From positions 9,963,566-10,027,565 of the forward strand of contig OX336340.1 in assembly GCA_946902875.1 (NCBI GenBank): a stretch of 64,000 nt of DNA, given 5' to 3'. The notes beneath the pieces were generated by a model. That model was not told where the DNA came from. It ran no database searches and worked only from the letters and a program-made list of their open reading frames with translations. The stretch is from Nematopogon swammerdamellus. Lineage: Eukaryota; Arthropoda; Insecta; Lepidoptera; Adelidae. Shown piece by piece: positions 54,901 to 63,718 of the stretch; the stretch's first letter is position 1, and each line of letters begins with the position of its first letter. A program made the position numbers and the translations under genes.

Positions 54901-55677
54901 GATTAAAATATATTTTTTTGTGTAATCCAGTATGTGTGGCTAAGCACATGCTCCGACCAGCCATTATGACCTCCGAGAATGTAGGTGCCATACCGGAGAC
55001 TTCCTTTTGGATTGTTGGCTATACTGGACTACAGGAGAACACAGTCGAGGCTGCTATGCGGCCATCTTATATCCAGTACGGTGTTATCAACCCAGATGGC
55101 TACAATTTGAGCCTAAGAGGCTAGGGAGGGGACCTACAGTTTTTCACCGGTTCTGAATGGTGAAGCAGCAGGTGTATGTAGGTATTCACGTCGGCTGGAA
55201 TCGAACCTCGGTCCTTGAGATCATGAGTCCAAGACGAAACCCGCCGCGCGCGCGCGAACGGAGCTGCGGGCACAGCTATATTACTTAATAGCGCAATCCT
55301 TTAACCTGGGTGTCTTCAAGCGTCGTATTAACGGGCTAGACAGCTGCTGGCATGGCACCTAACTGAGCGTGGTTTCGCGAGGAGAGGTGATTTTGGCTCT
55401 GTCGACTGCACCATTGGTCTCCCAGCACATGCTGGTTTACATAAAAAAAAAATGAGAATGTTGTGTTTGTGCACGGTTGGGCCGGTTGACAGAGCGTGCG
55501 GTTGAGTGAGGGTGGGCGGTGTGTGCAGGAGCGGGAGACGTACCGGTTCGGTGCGGTGATGAAGGTGATGCACGAGCTGCTGGTGGGGCGGCGCGCGCTG
55601 CTCGCGGGCCAGCTCACGCAGGACCAGACCCGCTCCGTGCGGCTCAAGCTAGTCGCCAAGCTCGACTGGGGCAACCG
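39993..55677 (+). CDS. DOCK3/4 (sponge)-like guanine-exchange factor, N-terminus, 4 exons, partial
   Basis: Atypical Rac GEF that acts with ELMO at the plasma membrane. Exons: 39993-40029 (ATG, MWLPSKSVRLGV), 51534-51617, 52309-52502, 55529-55677. Phases join without change to 154 residues. The N-terminal MW-P start is shared by vertebrate DOCK proteins. SH3 domain about residues 9-66: AVYNWKGDVRCGLSLEIGD, TVQILEENSGWYRGF and WGIFPACVV. Then REWARLWKNLY and LTQDQ...KLDWGN, the conserved helical segment after the SH3 that binds ELMO. LTQDQ and DWGN favour the DOCK3/4 group over DOCK1/2/5. The first coding exon has a good acceptor (ttattatttag before 39964), so a noncoding exon lies further upstream. 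The reading stops in mid-codon at 55677 and I find no exon 5 up to 64000; the C2 and DHR2 domains should lie beyond. Subfamily is less certain than family. Confidence 0.88.
40030..41029. other. DOCK intron 1, proximal part
   Basis: 40325-40380 matches the dispersed repeat at 27020 ('cgagcatgagaccagcgatt'). A 71-codon frame at 40123 is hydrophobic but unrecognised and ends inside this repeat, so I do not call it a gene. Confidence 0.3.
41030..41660 (+). pseudogene. Mariner transposase, C-terminal half, broken
   Basis: Frame 1 (41102-41422) encodes VWWTCAGIIHYSFL, LLLHDKARPHTA and HPPYSPDLAPTGFNFF; frame 2 continues with FLQGKNF, ELINSHPQDFYSRGI and WQKFIDNNGQYFD before a stop. A frameshift separates them in the T-run near 41403. 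The last catalytic Asp of the mariner D,D34D triad, normally in PYSPDLAPTDF, is Gly here. The right terminal repeat (reading inward, 'aggtccgtacctatgaaatt') lies at about 41643-41665. The 5' half is absent. Confidence 0.85.
42060..42252. repeat. TTTG/TTTA microsatellite
   Basis: About 70 bp of 'tttgtttgtttatttg' units at 42112-42180, followed by 'ttcctctttcacgcctgaac', a phrase found again at 43433 ('ttcctctttcacgcaaaaac'). It probably marks the start of one repetitive element that extends to about 43380. Confidence 0.7.
42253..42790. repeat. 140-150 bp tandem repeat, 4 copies
   Basis: Units begin with 'ggtaacata' at 42250, 42393, 42543 and 42682 and contain 'gtcaagttcgagtcgagctc', 'ttccgtaccatcccgttttc' and 'gattttcgtttagg'. 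Spacing varies with the length of the A-runs. Confidence 0.85.
42790..43302. repeat. 510-bp purine-rich (GGGA) tract
   Basis: The plus strand is almost all G and A with very few C or T. It is built of drifting 'gggagggag' units and, near the end, three copies of 'gcatggtggagggagaggga' type. It starts abruptly after 'gattttcgtttag'. The proline/serine-rich frames on the minus strand are a result of composition. Confidence 0.9.
43900..44235 (+). repeat. About 75-80 bp tandem repeat array, forward arm
   Basis: Units contain 'ttcgaagaaagtaagtaac', 'gggcgaggccgaagg' and 'agctgcgttcaggaagac'. At least four decayed units. The same repeat runs in the opposite direction at 44850-45180. Confidence 0.75.
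44236..44850. repeat. Dispersed repeat between the opposed arrays
   Basis: Both ends carry 'cccatcggcagtagaggagg' in the same orientation (44281 and 44826). Internal parts match 27020-27270 and 19000-19110. Looks like a LINE-related segment, but no intact protein signature is visible. Confidence 0.5.
44851..45180 (-). repeat. About 75-80 bp tandem repeat array, reverse arm
   Basis: Reverse-complement units of the array at 43900 ('ttacttactttcttcgaga', 'cctgaacgcagctcggcct', 'tcggcctcgccct'). Confidence 0.75.
45205..45475. repeat. GC-rich 10-mer minisatellite (gcggcgcggN)
   Basis: About 26 units of the pattern gcggcgcggg / acggcgcggg / agcggcgcgg in an AT-rich genome, packed with CpG. It follows the reverse array and precedes 'gcgagcgaagccgcgggcaa', a phrase also found at 43356. 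All six frames are open with Ala/Pro/Arg repeats, so no coding claim is made. Confidence 0.9.
45564..45838. mobile_element. 275-bp palindromic MITE
   Basis: Inverted arms of about 75 bp beginning caattgtaacatattcaaaa and including 'aatgtgtacaaagtcact' and 'caataaaaagtg'. The flanks are TA. Confidence 0.8.
46288..46746. mobile_element. 460-bp foldback MITE
   Basis: Ends atgcttatagttaggtaaag and its reverse complement (variant atgcctatagttaggtaaag), followed by 'attcaag'. Internal mirrored blocks 'gtggtaaaaacgttcgaaaa' and 'cgattttaccacttttcaac' lie further in. No coding content. Confidence 0.75.
46772..48494. mobile_element. hAT element with 8-bp TSD, host to a Tc1/mariner insertion
   Basis: Ends tagtgttgcaacgaata and (reverse complement) tagtgttgcaacgaatattc, each followed by arrays of 'attcggccgaata' motifs. 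The 8-bp target duplication cttgaaat is exact (46764-46771, 48495-48502). No hAT transposase is present. The element lies in DOCK intron 1. Confidence 0.9.
47579..48359 (+). pseudogene. Tc1/mariner-type element with broken transposase
   Basis: TA-flanked inverted ends cagggtgactcagcaaac and (reverse complement) cagggtgactcattccag. The plus-strand transposase is split by frame changes: RVTTVTVTSERYTAMINNFF, DVWFQQDGATRTL and then, in another frame, WPPRSPDLTPANFFLWGYL, KITEEVNSIPRDLLQHVI and a stop at 48253. The last catalytic residue position (after DLTP) reads A-N rather than an acidic residue. The DNA-binding N-terminus is missing. It sits inside the hAT at 46772-48494. Confidence 0.85.
49045..49240 (+). 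mobile_element. Diverged SINE related to the tRNA-5S family
   Basis: Shares the order of blocks of the SINE body (gaactgaatgaaggtcgttc, 'tgttttccg', 'acatggcacc', 'tagccaacttgacacg', A-run) but with many changes. It looks like a separate subfamily. Confidence 0.55.
49495..49860 (+). mobile_element. CR1-type LINE 3' ends, two units
   Basis: 49600-49860 encodes SFLHRTGKLWNALPAHIFPP and YSLGSFKRGVNRHLSG, the C-terminal tail of CR1-type RTs, and ends in 'gtcgcgctta' plus A-rich sequence. 49495-49595 is a shorter copy of the same 3' end. Both are 5'-truncated. Confidence 0.75.
50370..50745 (+). mobile_element. CR1-type LINE 3' fragment, internally deleted
   Basis: Encodes KTLIRSCLEYCSHLWDASAK, then after a deletion MYFPPKYSLGSFKRGLNRHLSG, and ends 'tgtcgcgctttcaataaaaa'. 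It starts 4 bp after the right target duplication of the hAT at 48699-50358, so that hAT may have inserted into or beside it. Confidence 0.75.
50746..51533. other. DOCK intron 1, distal part
   Basis: No gene or clear mobile element recognised. 51290-51420 resembles 21330-21440 ('cctaaataagtggatccttg' versus 'ctaaataagtgaatcctaac'), a low-copy dispersed repeat. Confidence 0.35.
52850..53720 (+). pseudogene. CR1-like reverse transcriptase, frameshifted
   Basis: Begins with a VPMNWKHSIVTPVYKKGD-type segment at 52850, then CMERIIANKLQGFL, RFVPNRSTISNLLLC, VIYLDFEKAFNTVPH (palm motif A), a frameshift near 53295, VPQGSVLAPTLFGIFISDLP and SLFADDVKLTADA (motif C intact), TKWTQDWIIKTNPNKCTVLH. After 53580 the match goes on in another frame to about 53700. 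Dead copy in DOCK intron 3, sense orientation. Confidence 0.88.
53721..54100 (-). mobile_element. CR1-type 3'-end remnant and unclassified GC-richer sequence
   Basis: 53725-53830 is antisense to the tail at 49640-49690 ('cttgggaagaaatagacttg', 'gcgttccacattttcccag'). The following 250 bp include a 70-codon frame without recognised domain. Confidence 0.45.
54165..54335. mobile_element. RTE-type LINE tail, tentative
   Basis: 'gtactagcttcactcgcat' to 'ttataatattagtgtagat' resembles the constant short 3' ends common in lepidopteran introns; similar wording is at 43370-43500. Class is tentative. Confidence 0.35.
54930..55165 (+). mobile_element. SINE family B, copy 1
   Basis: Contains 'cacatgctccgaccagcca', 'cataccggagacttcctttt', 'gttggctatactggactaca' and 'gggacctacagtttttcacc'. 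Two further copies: 58670-58955 (minus) and 62655-62905 (plus). The stretch before 'cctacagttt' resembles the central part of the tRNA-5S SINE, suggesting a shared domain. Confidence 0.7.
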
Positions 55678-55785
55678 GTGAGTTCTCATCACATTTTAAG
55701 CCTCAACACGTCTTGTGTGTAATCGTTCTTCAATGCTTTGTTAAAGTTATGCGCCTCGTGTACATATTATGTATGATATAGAGCC

Positions 55786-55812
55786 ATTTCAGTGTAGCCG
55801 GCATGACCGAAG
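55786..55812 (+). mobile_element. SINE left part, split by an insertion
   Basis: 'catttcagtgtagccggcat' plus 'gaccgaag' is the middle of the tRNA-5S SINE body. The remainder resumes at 58098 after a 2.3 kb insertion. Confidence 0.7.
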
Positions 55813-56319
55813 AGGGCCGGATCTAGGGGGGGGCGGGAAGGGGCACTTGCCCCGGGCGGCAAGATTGGGGGGCGGCAAAATCACACCCATAAACATAAAG
55901 ATAAATTGTAAATTACTTATAAAATATGTCTTTCATTTCGATTCGATAAGATGGTCGCGAAATAATTCGTGGAGCGTAGGCGTGATCCGGACGGCGGAGG
56001 GAGCAGGGGGCGGCGGCGCAGCGGCTAGTCTAGTAGTAGTAAGCGAGCGTCGCCGTCGCCTCGCGCCGCGCCGCCGCCGCCGCACCGTAGCGTAGTCGGT
56101 CGGTCGGCCGAACGAGCGGCATACGTTCGGCAGCGGCGCGGCGGCGGTAGAGCCACAGATTACTTAATAGTTACTTCGTTCGTGTAGAGCGGCACCCGCT
56201 CCGCTCGCGCGCGTGGTTGGATCGCACGCCCAATCAGTTCTATTTATATTTTAGAAAAAAATATATCTATTTGGTTTTCAATATAATTGTTTTAATGTCT
56301 CTATAAAGGAACCTAGAAA

Positions 56320-56700
56320 TAAAAAAAAAACGAACCCTAGAGTTGAAGGCGGTCGGTTATTTTTGCTTGCTTTAGCACCGCCTTCAACTCTAGGGTTAGA
56401 TTTTTTTTATTTCATGCATTTTTGAAGGCGGTTTTTATATTTTTTTAATAGTTTTTTATTTCACAGTTTTTTTAGTAATTTTTTGCTAATGTACTCGGCG
56501 GAATCGCTCGGCCTTCGGCCTCGCAATTCCGCCTCGCTTTGCAATCCGATCTTGACCAAATTGAAATGGGACCACACGGGAAGCACCAGCTTTCAAATAA
56601 AAAAAGAATCATCAAAATCGGTTCACCCAGTCGAAAGGTCTGACGGGACAAACATAAAAAAAAATACAGTCGAATTAAGAACCTCCTCCTTTTTTTGAAG
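56320..56700. repeat. 'aaccgacttc'-type repeat fragment
   Basis: Same blocks as 25432-25915 ('ctagagttgaaggcggtcgg', 'cggccttcggcctcgcaatt', 'aagaacctcctcctttttt'). Confidence 0.8.
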
Positions 56701-56933
56701 ATTTTTTGAACATTAATAATAAAAATTTAAATGTCAAACTACCAAATTCACTTTACAAAGGATGTAGGTATCAATCACATAAATTTTTTTTGAAGAAGTT
56801 AACATGACTACTTTTTTAGGTATTTAAAAATCGAAAAATTTCGATTTTTTTAATGATATGATTTTCCAAGGTATGTGATTGCCTTAATATCGGCGTGCGC
56901 ACCTGTATTAATTGATGTGTTAATACCGATATA

Positions 56934-57393
56934 CAGGATGTTTCATGATAGGGTTTCGTAACTTCAGGGTTCGAAAGCAGTCCATATTTGAAGACGAAAA
57001 GCTCTAAAACTTTTTCCCAGATTCGGTCATTTTTTAGTACTTTTTGGTGAAAGTCGTTTCATCAAGCTTTGGTGGACAGTTAAGGTCCACCTTTATTTAA
57101 ATAAAAATAAAATGACTAACTTACTAACTTAATTGTACTGCATGTAGGTAATTCCGAACACTTAAATTTGAATGACATCAAAAGAAAAAGGGCACTGGAC
57201 TAGGTCATTTCACTCCCTAGACCTAGACAGCACTGTTGACAAATCTCACTGTCCATCGGGTTTTATAACAATTTTCAATTTTTGTATGAAACAAAAAATA
57301 CAGAATTTCGATTTGAGTGATAAGGATTTTTTTCTTCTAATAATGAGTACTTTCTATTCCTGAAGTTTCTCAAGCTTATCCTGAAACAGCCTG
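56934..57393. mobile_element. 460-bp TIR element
   Basis: Ends caggatgtttcatgatagg and (reverse complement) caggctgtttcaggataag. One border is TA. A 63-codon frame inside has no recognised domain. Confidence 0.6.
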
Positions 57394-57564
57394 CATATAC
57401 TATTTTGTGTACTGATAATTTTGTGGTACATACAAAATAAATACCTATGCACTATTTTTAGTGTACTACTATTTTTAGTGTATAAAAAAGATGTAAAATA
57501 TATAATTTATTTTTTGCATATTATGCAAAAATATTTGAGTAATTTTTTTATTTTATTTTTTTAT

Positions 57565-57765
57565 TGACAGCGCGACATATGGCGCCGATTCACCCATAAG
57601 GGGTCTAATGACGCCCGTGGACATTCGGTTGCGAATGACATGCCCGCCTGACAGGTGCCCATTCACGCCCCTCTAAAAGGACCCGAAACTGTACTTGGGG
57701 GGAAATATATGGGCAGGGAGAGCATTCCAGAGTTTATCTATTAGTTATGTACTTATTATGTGGCA
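57565..57765 (-). mobile_element. CR1-type LINE 3' end, antisense
   Basis: Reverse complement of the tail at 49640-49860: 'gcgcgacatatggcgcc', 'cctgacaggtgcccattcac', 'acttggggggaaatatatgg'. Confidence 0.75.
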
Positions 57766-58097
57766 GAATAAATACTCAATGAAACGCGGCGTCCGTAGAT
57801 TATGAACACTATAAGTAGGAATTTTTACGCCCGTTCGCGCCAACTATTGTATAATGTCGAATTGAATGTGATTTTTTTTCATTAATAAAAAAAATTTCCA
57901 CTTTTCGATATTTTTTATGTTTTCCAAACCTCGAAAAAAATACATACCTTTTTGGCATTAGTATTAGTAAATGACCTAAAATAACCCCCTAAATAACCTC
58001 GGGAATGTCACCCATTTTACTATAAAAATTAACGAGCGCAAAAGGGCGGCATTTTAAGATTTTGCACCCCCTCCAAAAATATGTAGATCCGGGGCTG

Positions 58098-58205
58098 CCG
58101 AAGGGAAGCTCTGACGTAGCACCAAGTTCACCCGGTGTTATCGGTTGACATCACGGATGTTGTAGGTGATGTAGCCAACCATGGCAGTTCCCAAAAAAAA
58201 AAAAA
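58098..58205 (+). mobile_element. SINE right part with poly(A)
   Basis: Completes the SINE begun at 55786: 'aagggaagctctgacgtagc', 'gacatcacggatgttgtagg', 'gatgtagccaaccatggcag' and an A-run. Confidence 0.8.
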
Positions 58206-58669
58206 AGAAGCATAGCCATGGATTTTTTATTAGTTTTGGTAGCACTTACAAAATTCATAAATCAAATTAATAGGTGTGTATAAATGCGACTGACGGCATG
58301 TCGATCGCAATTATTTTATAAATCAGTATTTAAAAGTTAAAAATTTATTATCTCTGGTATACATATTACAGAGCGAATTTGCCTGAGATTTTCACAATTT
58401 ATCTTGTCAAAATACAACCAAAGAGTTGTTGAGTTTGAGTATGGAAGTGTGTGAAGCTAGTGAGAATGTGGAGGTTCACTTCAGGGACAGGTGATCTCGT
58501 TTGAGGAAATGCGCGGACGCATCTGTCTGTGCTGCTCCAATTGTTGCACTTTGGTTCAATTTAAATTCATTGTTAAATATTATCTAGCAAGATCAGCTTC
58601 TATTCTCGATTGTGCAATACACAAAATTATGTCCTTTGAAATTTTGAGGATTTTCATGATAGTACCCTA

Positions 58670-58955
58670 TCATATCTGCTGCTTCACCGTTCAGAACCGG
58701 TGTAAAACTGTAGGTCCCCTCCCTTGCCCCTTACTAGGTGGTAGGTTTTTCAAATTGTAGCCGACTGGGTTGTTACCACCGTACTGGATGTAAGAGGTCG
58801 CATAGCAGCCTCGGTTGTGTTCTCCTCTAGTCCAGTATAGCCAGCAATCCAGGGAAGTCTCCGGTATGCCACCTACCTTCTCGGAGGTGATATTGGCTGG
58901 TCGGAGTATGTGGCCCCTCCGACTCAGCCACCCAAACCGGATTACATAAAAAAAA
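58670..58955 (-). mobile_element. SINE family B, copy 2
   Basis: Antisense copy: 'gtaaaactgtaggtcccctc', 'ttactaggtggtaggttttt', 'cctctagtccagtatagcca', 'tggctggtcggagtatgtgg'. A nine-A run, possibly its tail on the plus strand, lies at 58948. Confidence 0.7.
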
Positions 58956-58998
58956 ATTGAATACAAAATAATAACACTAAATTTGAGAAATTATTTCT

Positions 58999-59004
58999 TT
59001 TATT
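58999..59004 (-). promoter_or_regulatory. Candidate inx3 poly(A) signal
   Basis: AATAAA on the minus strand, about 1.7 kb after the inx3 stop codon. The interval has no other gene. A nearer signal could be used instead. Confidence 0.3.
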
Positions 59005-60239
59005 ACTAAATAGAACATGTCACGTGGCATAGAACAGTGCTGATATTGTAAACCTACCAGTATGCATATTATGATAGTTACAGTCGTTGTATAACATACA
59101 GTTTCATACTCTACAGTAGGAATTCGTATTTAAATTGTATAGTTTGAATTAAAAATAAAAGCAGGCTAAACTATTCTTATTTAATATCGCAGAATTACTG
59201 CTCAAATTAAAACACTATTGATGGTTTACATGGATAGAAGTAATCTAAAATTATTCACAGAAACCTTGATCTATTCGAGATTCCTATAGAAATAAGATGT
59301 GGAATTGATTTCGTACATACAAGTCCGTGACAGGATATGAAAGATCAATAAAACTTATCCTACATTATGTAAAACTTATGACTAAAATCACTGCATAATT
59401 TATACCTAAAACACTTCTATTTAATTTAAACAAAATTGGTCCCAGAGGAATGTATTAAGATTTTTAAAATTGATATGCATTAGATTGGCTATCTTTATAA
59501 AATATGTAATTATGTAATTCGAACTTTCATAGTCAAAATGTATGGACATTACCAAAATACTCACTTTATAAAAGTAAAATGCAAACAGAAGTTTGAAAGT
59601 GATAATAAAAATAAAATGTGGTACATATGTAACTTAAGGCTAATGATAAAAAAACTCGTTTAACCTCCTTCAGTTGAGATTATCTGCTACAAACCTTCTT
59701 GCAACAATGGCACACATTTGAGTCGACCATACATTGGATTACAAAAATAATAATTCAACTATATGTATATTCCCATATAGAACCTTTTTCGCACCTTGTA
59801 TTATGTTATAAAAATTTATCAACATTTTTCTAAATTACAAAAACATTTGAGCGCTAGTTCGTATGGGGACCCAACATAAATTTAATTGTACAGCAGTCTA
59901 TCGCATCTTCTTTCGTCGTCATTCAATTAGTTTTAAAACAGTGCTTAAATTTTTGGTGGGCTCACAATTCACGATAGTTTTAATTATATTCCAATTTCTT
60001 CGAGACTTTAAGATTGTTTACTACTGCGAGACCGATGTCTAAAATTAGGTCACTTTTTGCAAAAGAAATACAAACATTTAACATATTATGCTGGTACGAG
60101 ATCTTTTACTCAGAAATATATCAACAAGAACAGGCATCCCATTGGATGATATTCAAAAGCAGCCCTACATTTCCTTACATCACTTTTATACACCAACAAT
60201 AACTGTAGGCAAGATGTCCACGATATCACATATTACCTA
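59005..60239 (-). other. AT-rich sequence, possible inx3 3' UTR
   Basis: Unique-looking AT-rich DNA with no clear repeat families, unlike the flanks. That is consistent with a long 3' UTR of inx3, but nothing proves transcription. Confidence 0.3.
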
Positions 60240-60452
60240 CAGTCCGCGCGCGAGCTCCGAGGAATCGGTATTTGTGGAAATTAATTTATTATAGAATTTA
60301 TGTAGAATTTTAATATTATACATTTGTATAATATTACTCGCCTAGTATAGTATAATCATCACAAAATGTGAATCTCCATAAAAATTCTATACAAATTCTA
60401 TAATAAATTAATTTCCACAAATACCGATTCCTCGGAGCTCGCGCGCGGACTG
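60240..60452. mobile_element. 213-bp palindromic MITE
   Basis: Nearly perfect arms of about 75 bp from cagtccgcgcgcgagctccg and 'aggaatcggtatttgtgg', flanked by TA on both sides. Confidence 0.88.
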
Positions 60453-60671
60453 TATTTAGGTTAGCAAGTTTATGTTAAGTTTTCAGAACATTATTTTATA
60501 CAATTATGATTGTTTCATTAAATGTTTTATGCAACAGATGGGATGGCTCTTCTCGTTTTCCATATTTTGATAGAGTGGCTCTTCTTGTCTTCTATATTTT
60601 GGCGCTCTTATCCCCATGTGTCGTAAAACGGTTACTCTACGATGAGCGAAGGGGGCGAGGAGAGCAAGGTG

Positions 60672-63600
60672 TTATGTCTCGGTCTCCTTGGAGAACTTGT
60701 CGATGACGGGGTAGATGGGCGCCATCTCGAGGGTGGAGGGTGCGGAGGGGGGGTTGGAGCCGAGGTGCAGGCGGCGCGACAGCTCGTCCAACACCTCGCC
60801 GAACACACGCATCGACATGTTCTGTCCCAGTAGGTGCAGTAGCAGGAAGTCTCCCACCTGAACGCACACATAAACATACATACATAAATGTAGTTGCACA
60901 TTTTTTAAGCAAAACTTTCTAATGCACGTTTGGGATGGGGACTTAACTCAGAAAATGATACGTCACGAAATTACGAACGGAAGTTGCAATGATCCTCATT
61001 GCCTGAGCGCCATTTGGTTTGATTTAATTTGATCTTGGAAAAGTGACAGCTGACAAATTTGGCGGGAATACACATTTAGTTGTGACATTTCACCATGGAA
61101 CGCTACACGCTTGAACAACGCGTAGAAATTGTTAAATTTTTTTTTCAAAATACGTTCTCTGTTCGCCTAACATTCTGTCCTAACATTCGTCTTTCCGTAA
61201 CATTTGTCATCTCGCGTGGTGGCGACATCAACTGGCCACCGAGATCGTGTGAATTAACACCGCTCGACTACTTTTTGTGGGGCTACGTGAAATCTCTGGT
61301 CTATGCAGGCAAACCACAGACAATTGCCGCCCTGAAGGCCAACATAACTCGCGTTCTTCATGAAATTGAGCCCCATTTATGCGAAGATCTCGTCCAAAAT
61401 TGGTCCACCAGGATACACCACCTAAAACGGAGTCGCGGCAGCCATTTGGCTGAAATTATATTCCATGCATAATGTCATCGAATGTCCTTTAAAATAAAAT
61501 AAAAATTGTGGCAATATCACATAAACAGGTTGTTTTATTTAATTTCAAAGTTCGAGCGCTCTCAATGAAAAACCCTTTATAAGTTGAAGGGAATATCGCA
61601 TAGATGACGCTATCCCGAACAAAATTTAATTAATAATTGGATTTTAAATACAAAGCGTAGGTGTCCCAGGACACCTCACCTTTTTTTTTATAAAAACTGC
61701 TGTGAAATCGGTCGCTTGTGGAGTGCATTAAGCACACACAGTGAAAATCAATCAGCAGTAGAAAATCAATCAGCAGCAATACACAGAAATAGACAGGAGC
61801 CAGAAGTGTGCTGTGGCATGCGTATCACTAGAATAGTAGTACATACTTCTATTTACATTACCTAGAATAAACATTTGCACCATCCTATTAACTAGTAGCT
61901 AAGTTTTAATAAAAAAAAAAGTTTATTATCATGCACAAGTGCCACACATTATACAGGGTGTTTTATGACCAAAAGCAAACCAGTGATTCCTTGAATAATT
62001 TGAAGTCTAAAGGCCCGGTAAAGTTTTGTCAGATATGCCTTAATTAAGGAGTTATTAATACAATTCGTTTTCGCGCGCAAAATACTACGGTAGTGCGACC
62101 AACCCGACGCTCGCTACATTGCGGCGTTGCCGCTCCGCTCTGTGCATTGTCGACGCACATGCTCATCGGTCTATTCACACGGGATCATTTCGTGATTTAT
62201 TTAGTTTCGTATGAAAAAAAAAGTTCACCGTAAAACAAAATGTAATCTAACTTGTTTGCTCCAAATAGGCTCAAGAGTACCTGGTTTGCTTTATGACCTA
62301 TGGTCATAAAACACCCTGTATATAAAGCAAAGGTACAACGTAGTGATACAACGAGTTTCATTATAGTGAAATGTTAAGAGAATATATAAATATTGAAGAG
62401 TAGTAAATAAGGAAAGGAAAGGAACCTGAGTCTTCCTGACGAGTGCCTCTACGCCGTTAGGTGTGCCGAAGCGGAAGCGTCTCTTGAGGATGGTCTCACG
62501 GGTACTGGGCAGCATGATGACCCCTGCAGAGTACACGATCGCCAGCCCCGATACCACCGATAGCACTATGAACCTGCACATAACGAGACCATTAAATAAC
62601 ACATTACCTGTTCGAACATGGAGCTTTTTAAATGTATTTTTTATGCAATTTCGGAAGTGTTGGAGGGCCAGAGCACATGCTCCGACCAACCAATATTACC
62701 TCCGAGAAGGTGGATACATCCCATGGGATTGCTGGCTATCCTGGACCAGAGGAGAATACAGCCGATTTTTTGCAGTCATCGTTCGTCCAGTACGGTGGTA
62801 TGAAACCAGTTGGCTACAATTTGAGTCTACCACATAGTAAGGAGCAATGGAAGGGACCTACAGTTTTAAACAAGTTCGGAATGGTGAAGCAGCAGGTGTA
62901 GAGGTATGCACATACGTTTTTCGATCAGGGAAAAGTCATTGTCACTAGCTAGTCATTGTGGTAGCCTTTGTAAAATAGTCCAGAGCTACTTCTGGCAGGT
63001 TACGATCAGTTACACCTAGGACAAGCCGCACTTTTACTATAAGATATTCATCATGTTTATAACAAGATATGCGGACTTCATTTCTACGTTATTATAATAT
63101 GTGACTTACATTATGTATTGTACATGAAACACATGACTCGCTACCATTAGTCGTTTTTTAAATTATCCCTCTTCGCAGGGAGGGTGCCAGTGTTATTAAT
63201 TTAAAGTACAGGCGAAAGTTTAGTATAATATTACAAACCAGAACCACAAGAAGATGAAGATCTTTTCATTGAGAATGTTGAGAGCGAGCACACACAGCGC
63301 ATCGTGTTTCTGGATAGTTCCCGATGCACCAAATTTGTGGAATGTGCATTTCGTTATTCTTGGGAAGATTTCAATCTGGAATGAATTAGAATTTAGTTAA
63401 CATAAGACTTTCATCATTTTTATGCTTGGTAATGGATTCTTCGAAACTAATTTTTGTAACTTATCAATCAAAGATATTTGAAAGACCGCAGGATAATAGG
63501 TTTCTTTAAGGCATTTCAGTTTAATTAGTGAATTACTCGTAAATAAAAACATTGCATATTTATGTAAAATTTTATGAAACTTAGAGGTAAATATAATTTG

Positions 63601-63718
63601 TACTCACCATAGGATCAGTCCTTTGTTCCTGGTTCATGTTTGAGAACTTGACCACATCTGTTCCGTATGTCAAGAACGCACCGTTCAGAAATAGGTCCAG
63701 AAAGAATATGTTGCCCAC
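60672..63718 (-). CDS. inx3: Innexin 3, C-terminal part, 4 exons, partial
   Basis: Gap-junction channel subunit of invertebrates. Exons in transcript order: 63608-63718, 63239-63375, 62426-62573, 60672-60857; phases agree and give 193 residues, the gene continuing past 64000. The sequence opens [20 protein letters not shown] and [17 protein letters not shown], then [39 protein letters not shown] (second extracellular loop with its Cys residues, then the fourth membrane segment [20 protein letters not shown]), [13 protein letters not shown], and [13 protein letters not shown]. The tail [14 protein letters not shown] and terminal KETET are typical of innexin 3 rather than other insect innexins. 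It is antisense to, and downstream of, the visible DOCK exons. Exons sit among SINE and MITE insertions (61954-62318, 62655-62905). Confidence 0.93.
61080..61600 (+). pseudogene. Mariner-type transposase, internally deleted
   Basis: One frame from ATG at 61095 joins an N-terminal [19 protein letters not shown] directly to the C-terminal [39 protein letters not shown] and a stop at 61472. About 150-200 residues of DNA-binding and catalytic core are missing, so it cannot be active. A probable right terminal repeat (reading inward 'aagggtttttcattgagagc') is at about 61565. It lies in inx3 intron, antisense to that gene. Confidence 0.8.
61954..62318. mobile_element. 365-bp TA-flanked MITE
   Basis: Ends cagggtgttttatgacc and its exact reverse complement (ggtcataaaacaccctg), with TA at 61952-61953 and 62319-62320. 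It lies 108 bp from the inx3 exon at 62426. Confidence 0.88.
62655..62905 (+). mobile_element. SINE family B, copy 3
   Basis: 'agcacatgctccgaccaacc', 'tgctggctatcctggaccag', 'aaccagttggctacaatttg' and 'gggacctacagttttaaaca'. It is antisense in an inx3 intron, 80 bp from exon 62426-62573. Confidence 0.7.
62906..63238. other. inx3 intron sequence
   Basis: AT-rich intron between the SINE and exon 63239-63375. Nothing further is recognised. Confidence 0.4.

Larger units (their letters stand above)
55813..58097. mobile_element. hAT-like insertion splitting a SINE
   Basis: Left end agggccggatctaggggg and reverse-complemented right end cagccccggatctacat match imperfectly, and both continue with 'ggcggcaaaat' / 'tgcaaaat' style subterminal text. 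ccgaag is duplicated (55807-55812, 58098-58103); an 8-bp reading gives one mismatch. Inside are an extremely CpG-rich patch (55980-56220), a fragment of the 'aaccgacttc' repeat (56320-56700), a MITE (56934-57393) and a LINE tail. No transposase seen. Confidence 0.65.

Noticed and set aside
58491..58760. Possible DOCK exon 5 starting after 'cacttcag'
   Set aside because: In the required phase the third full codon is TGA, and the sequence does not match the conserved region that should follow.
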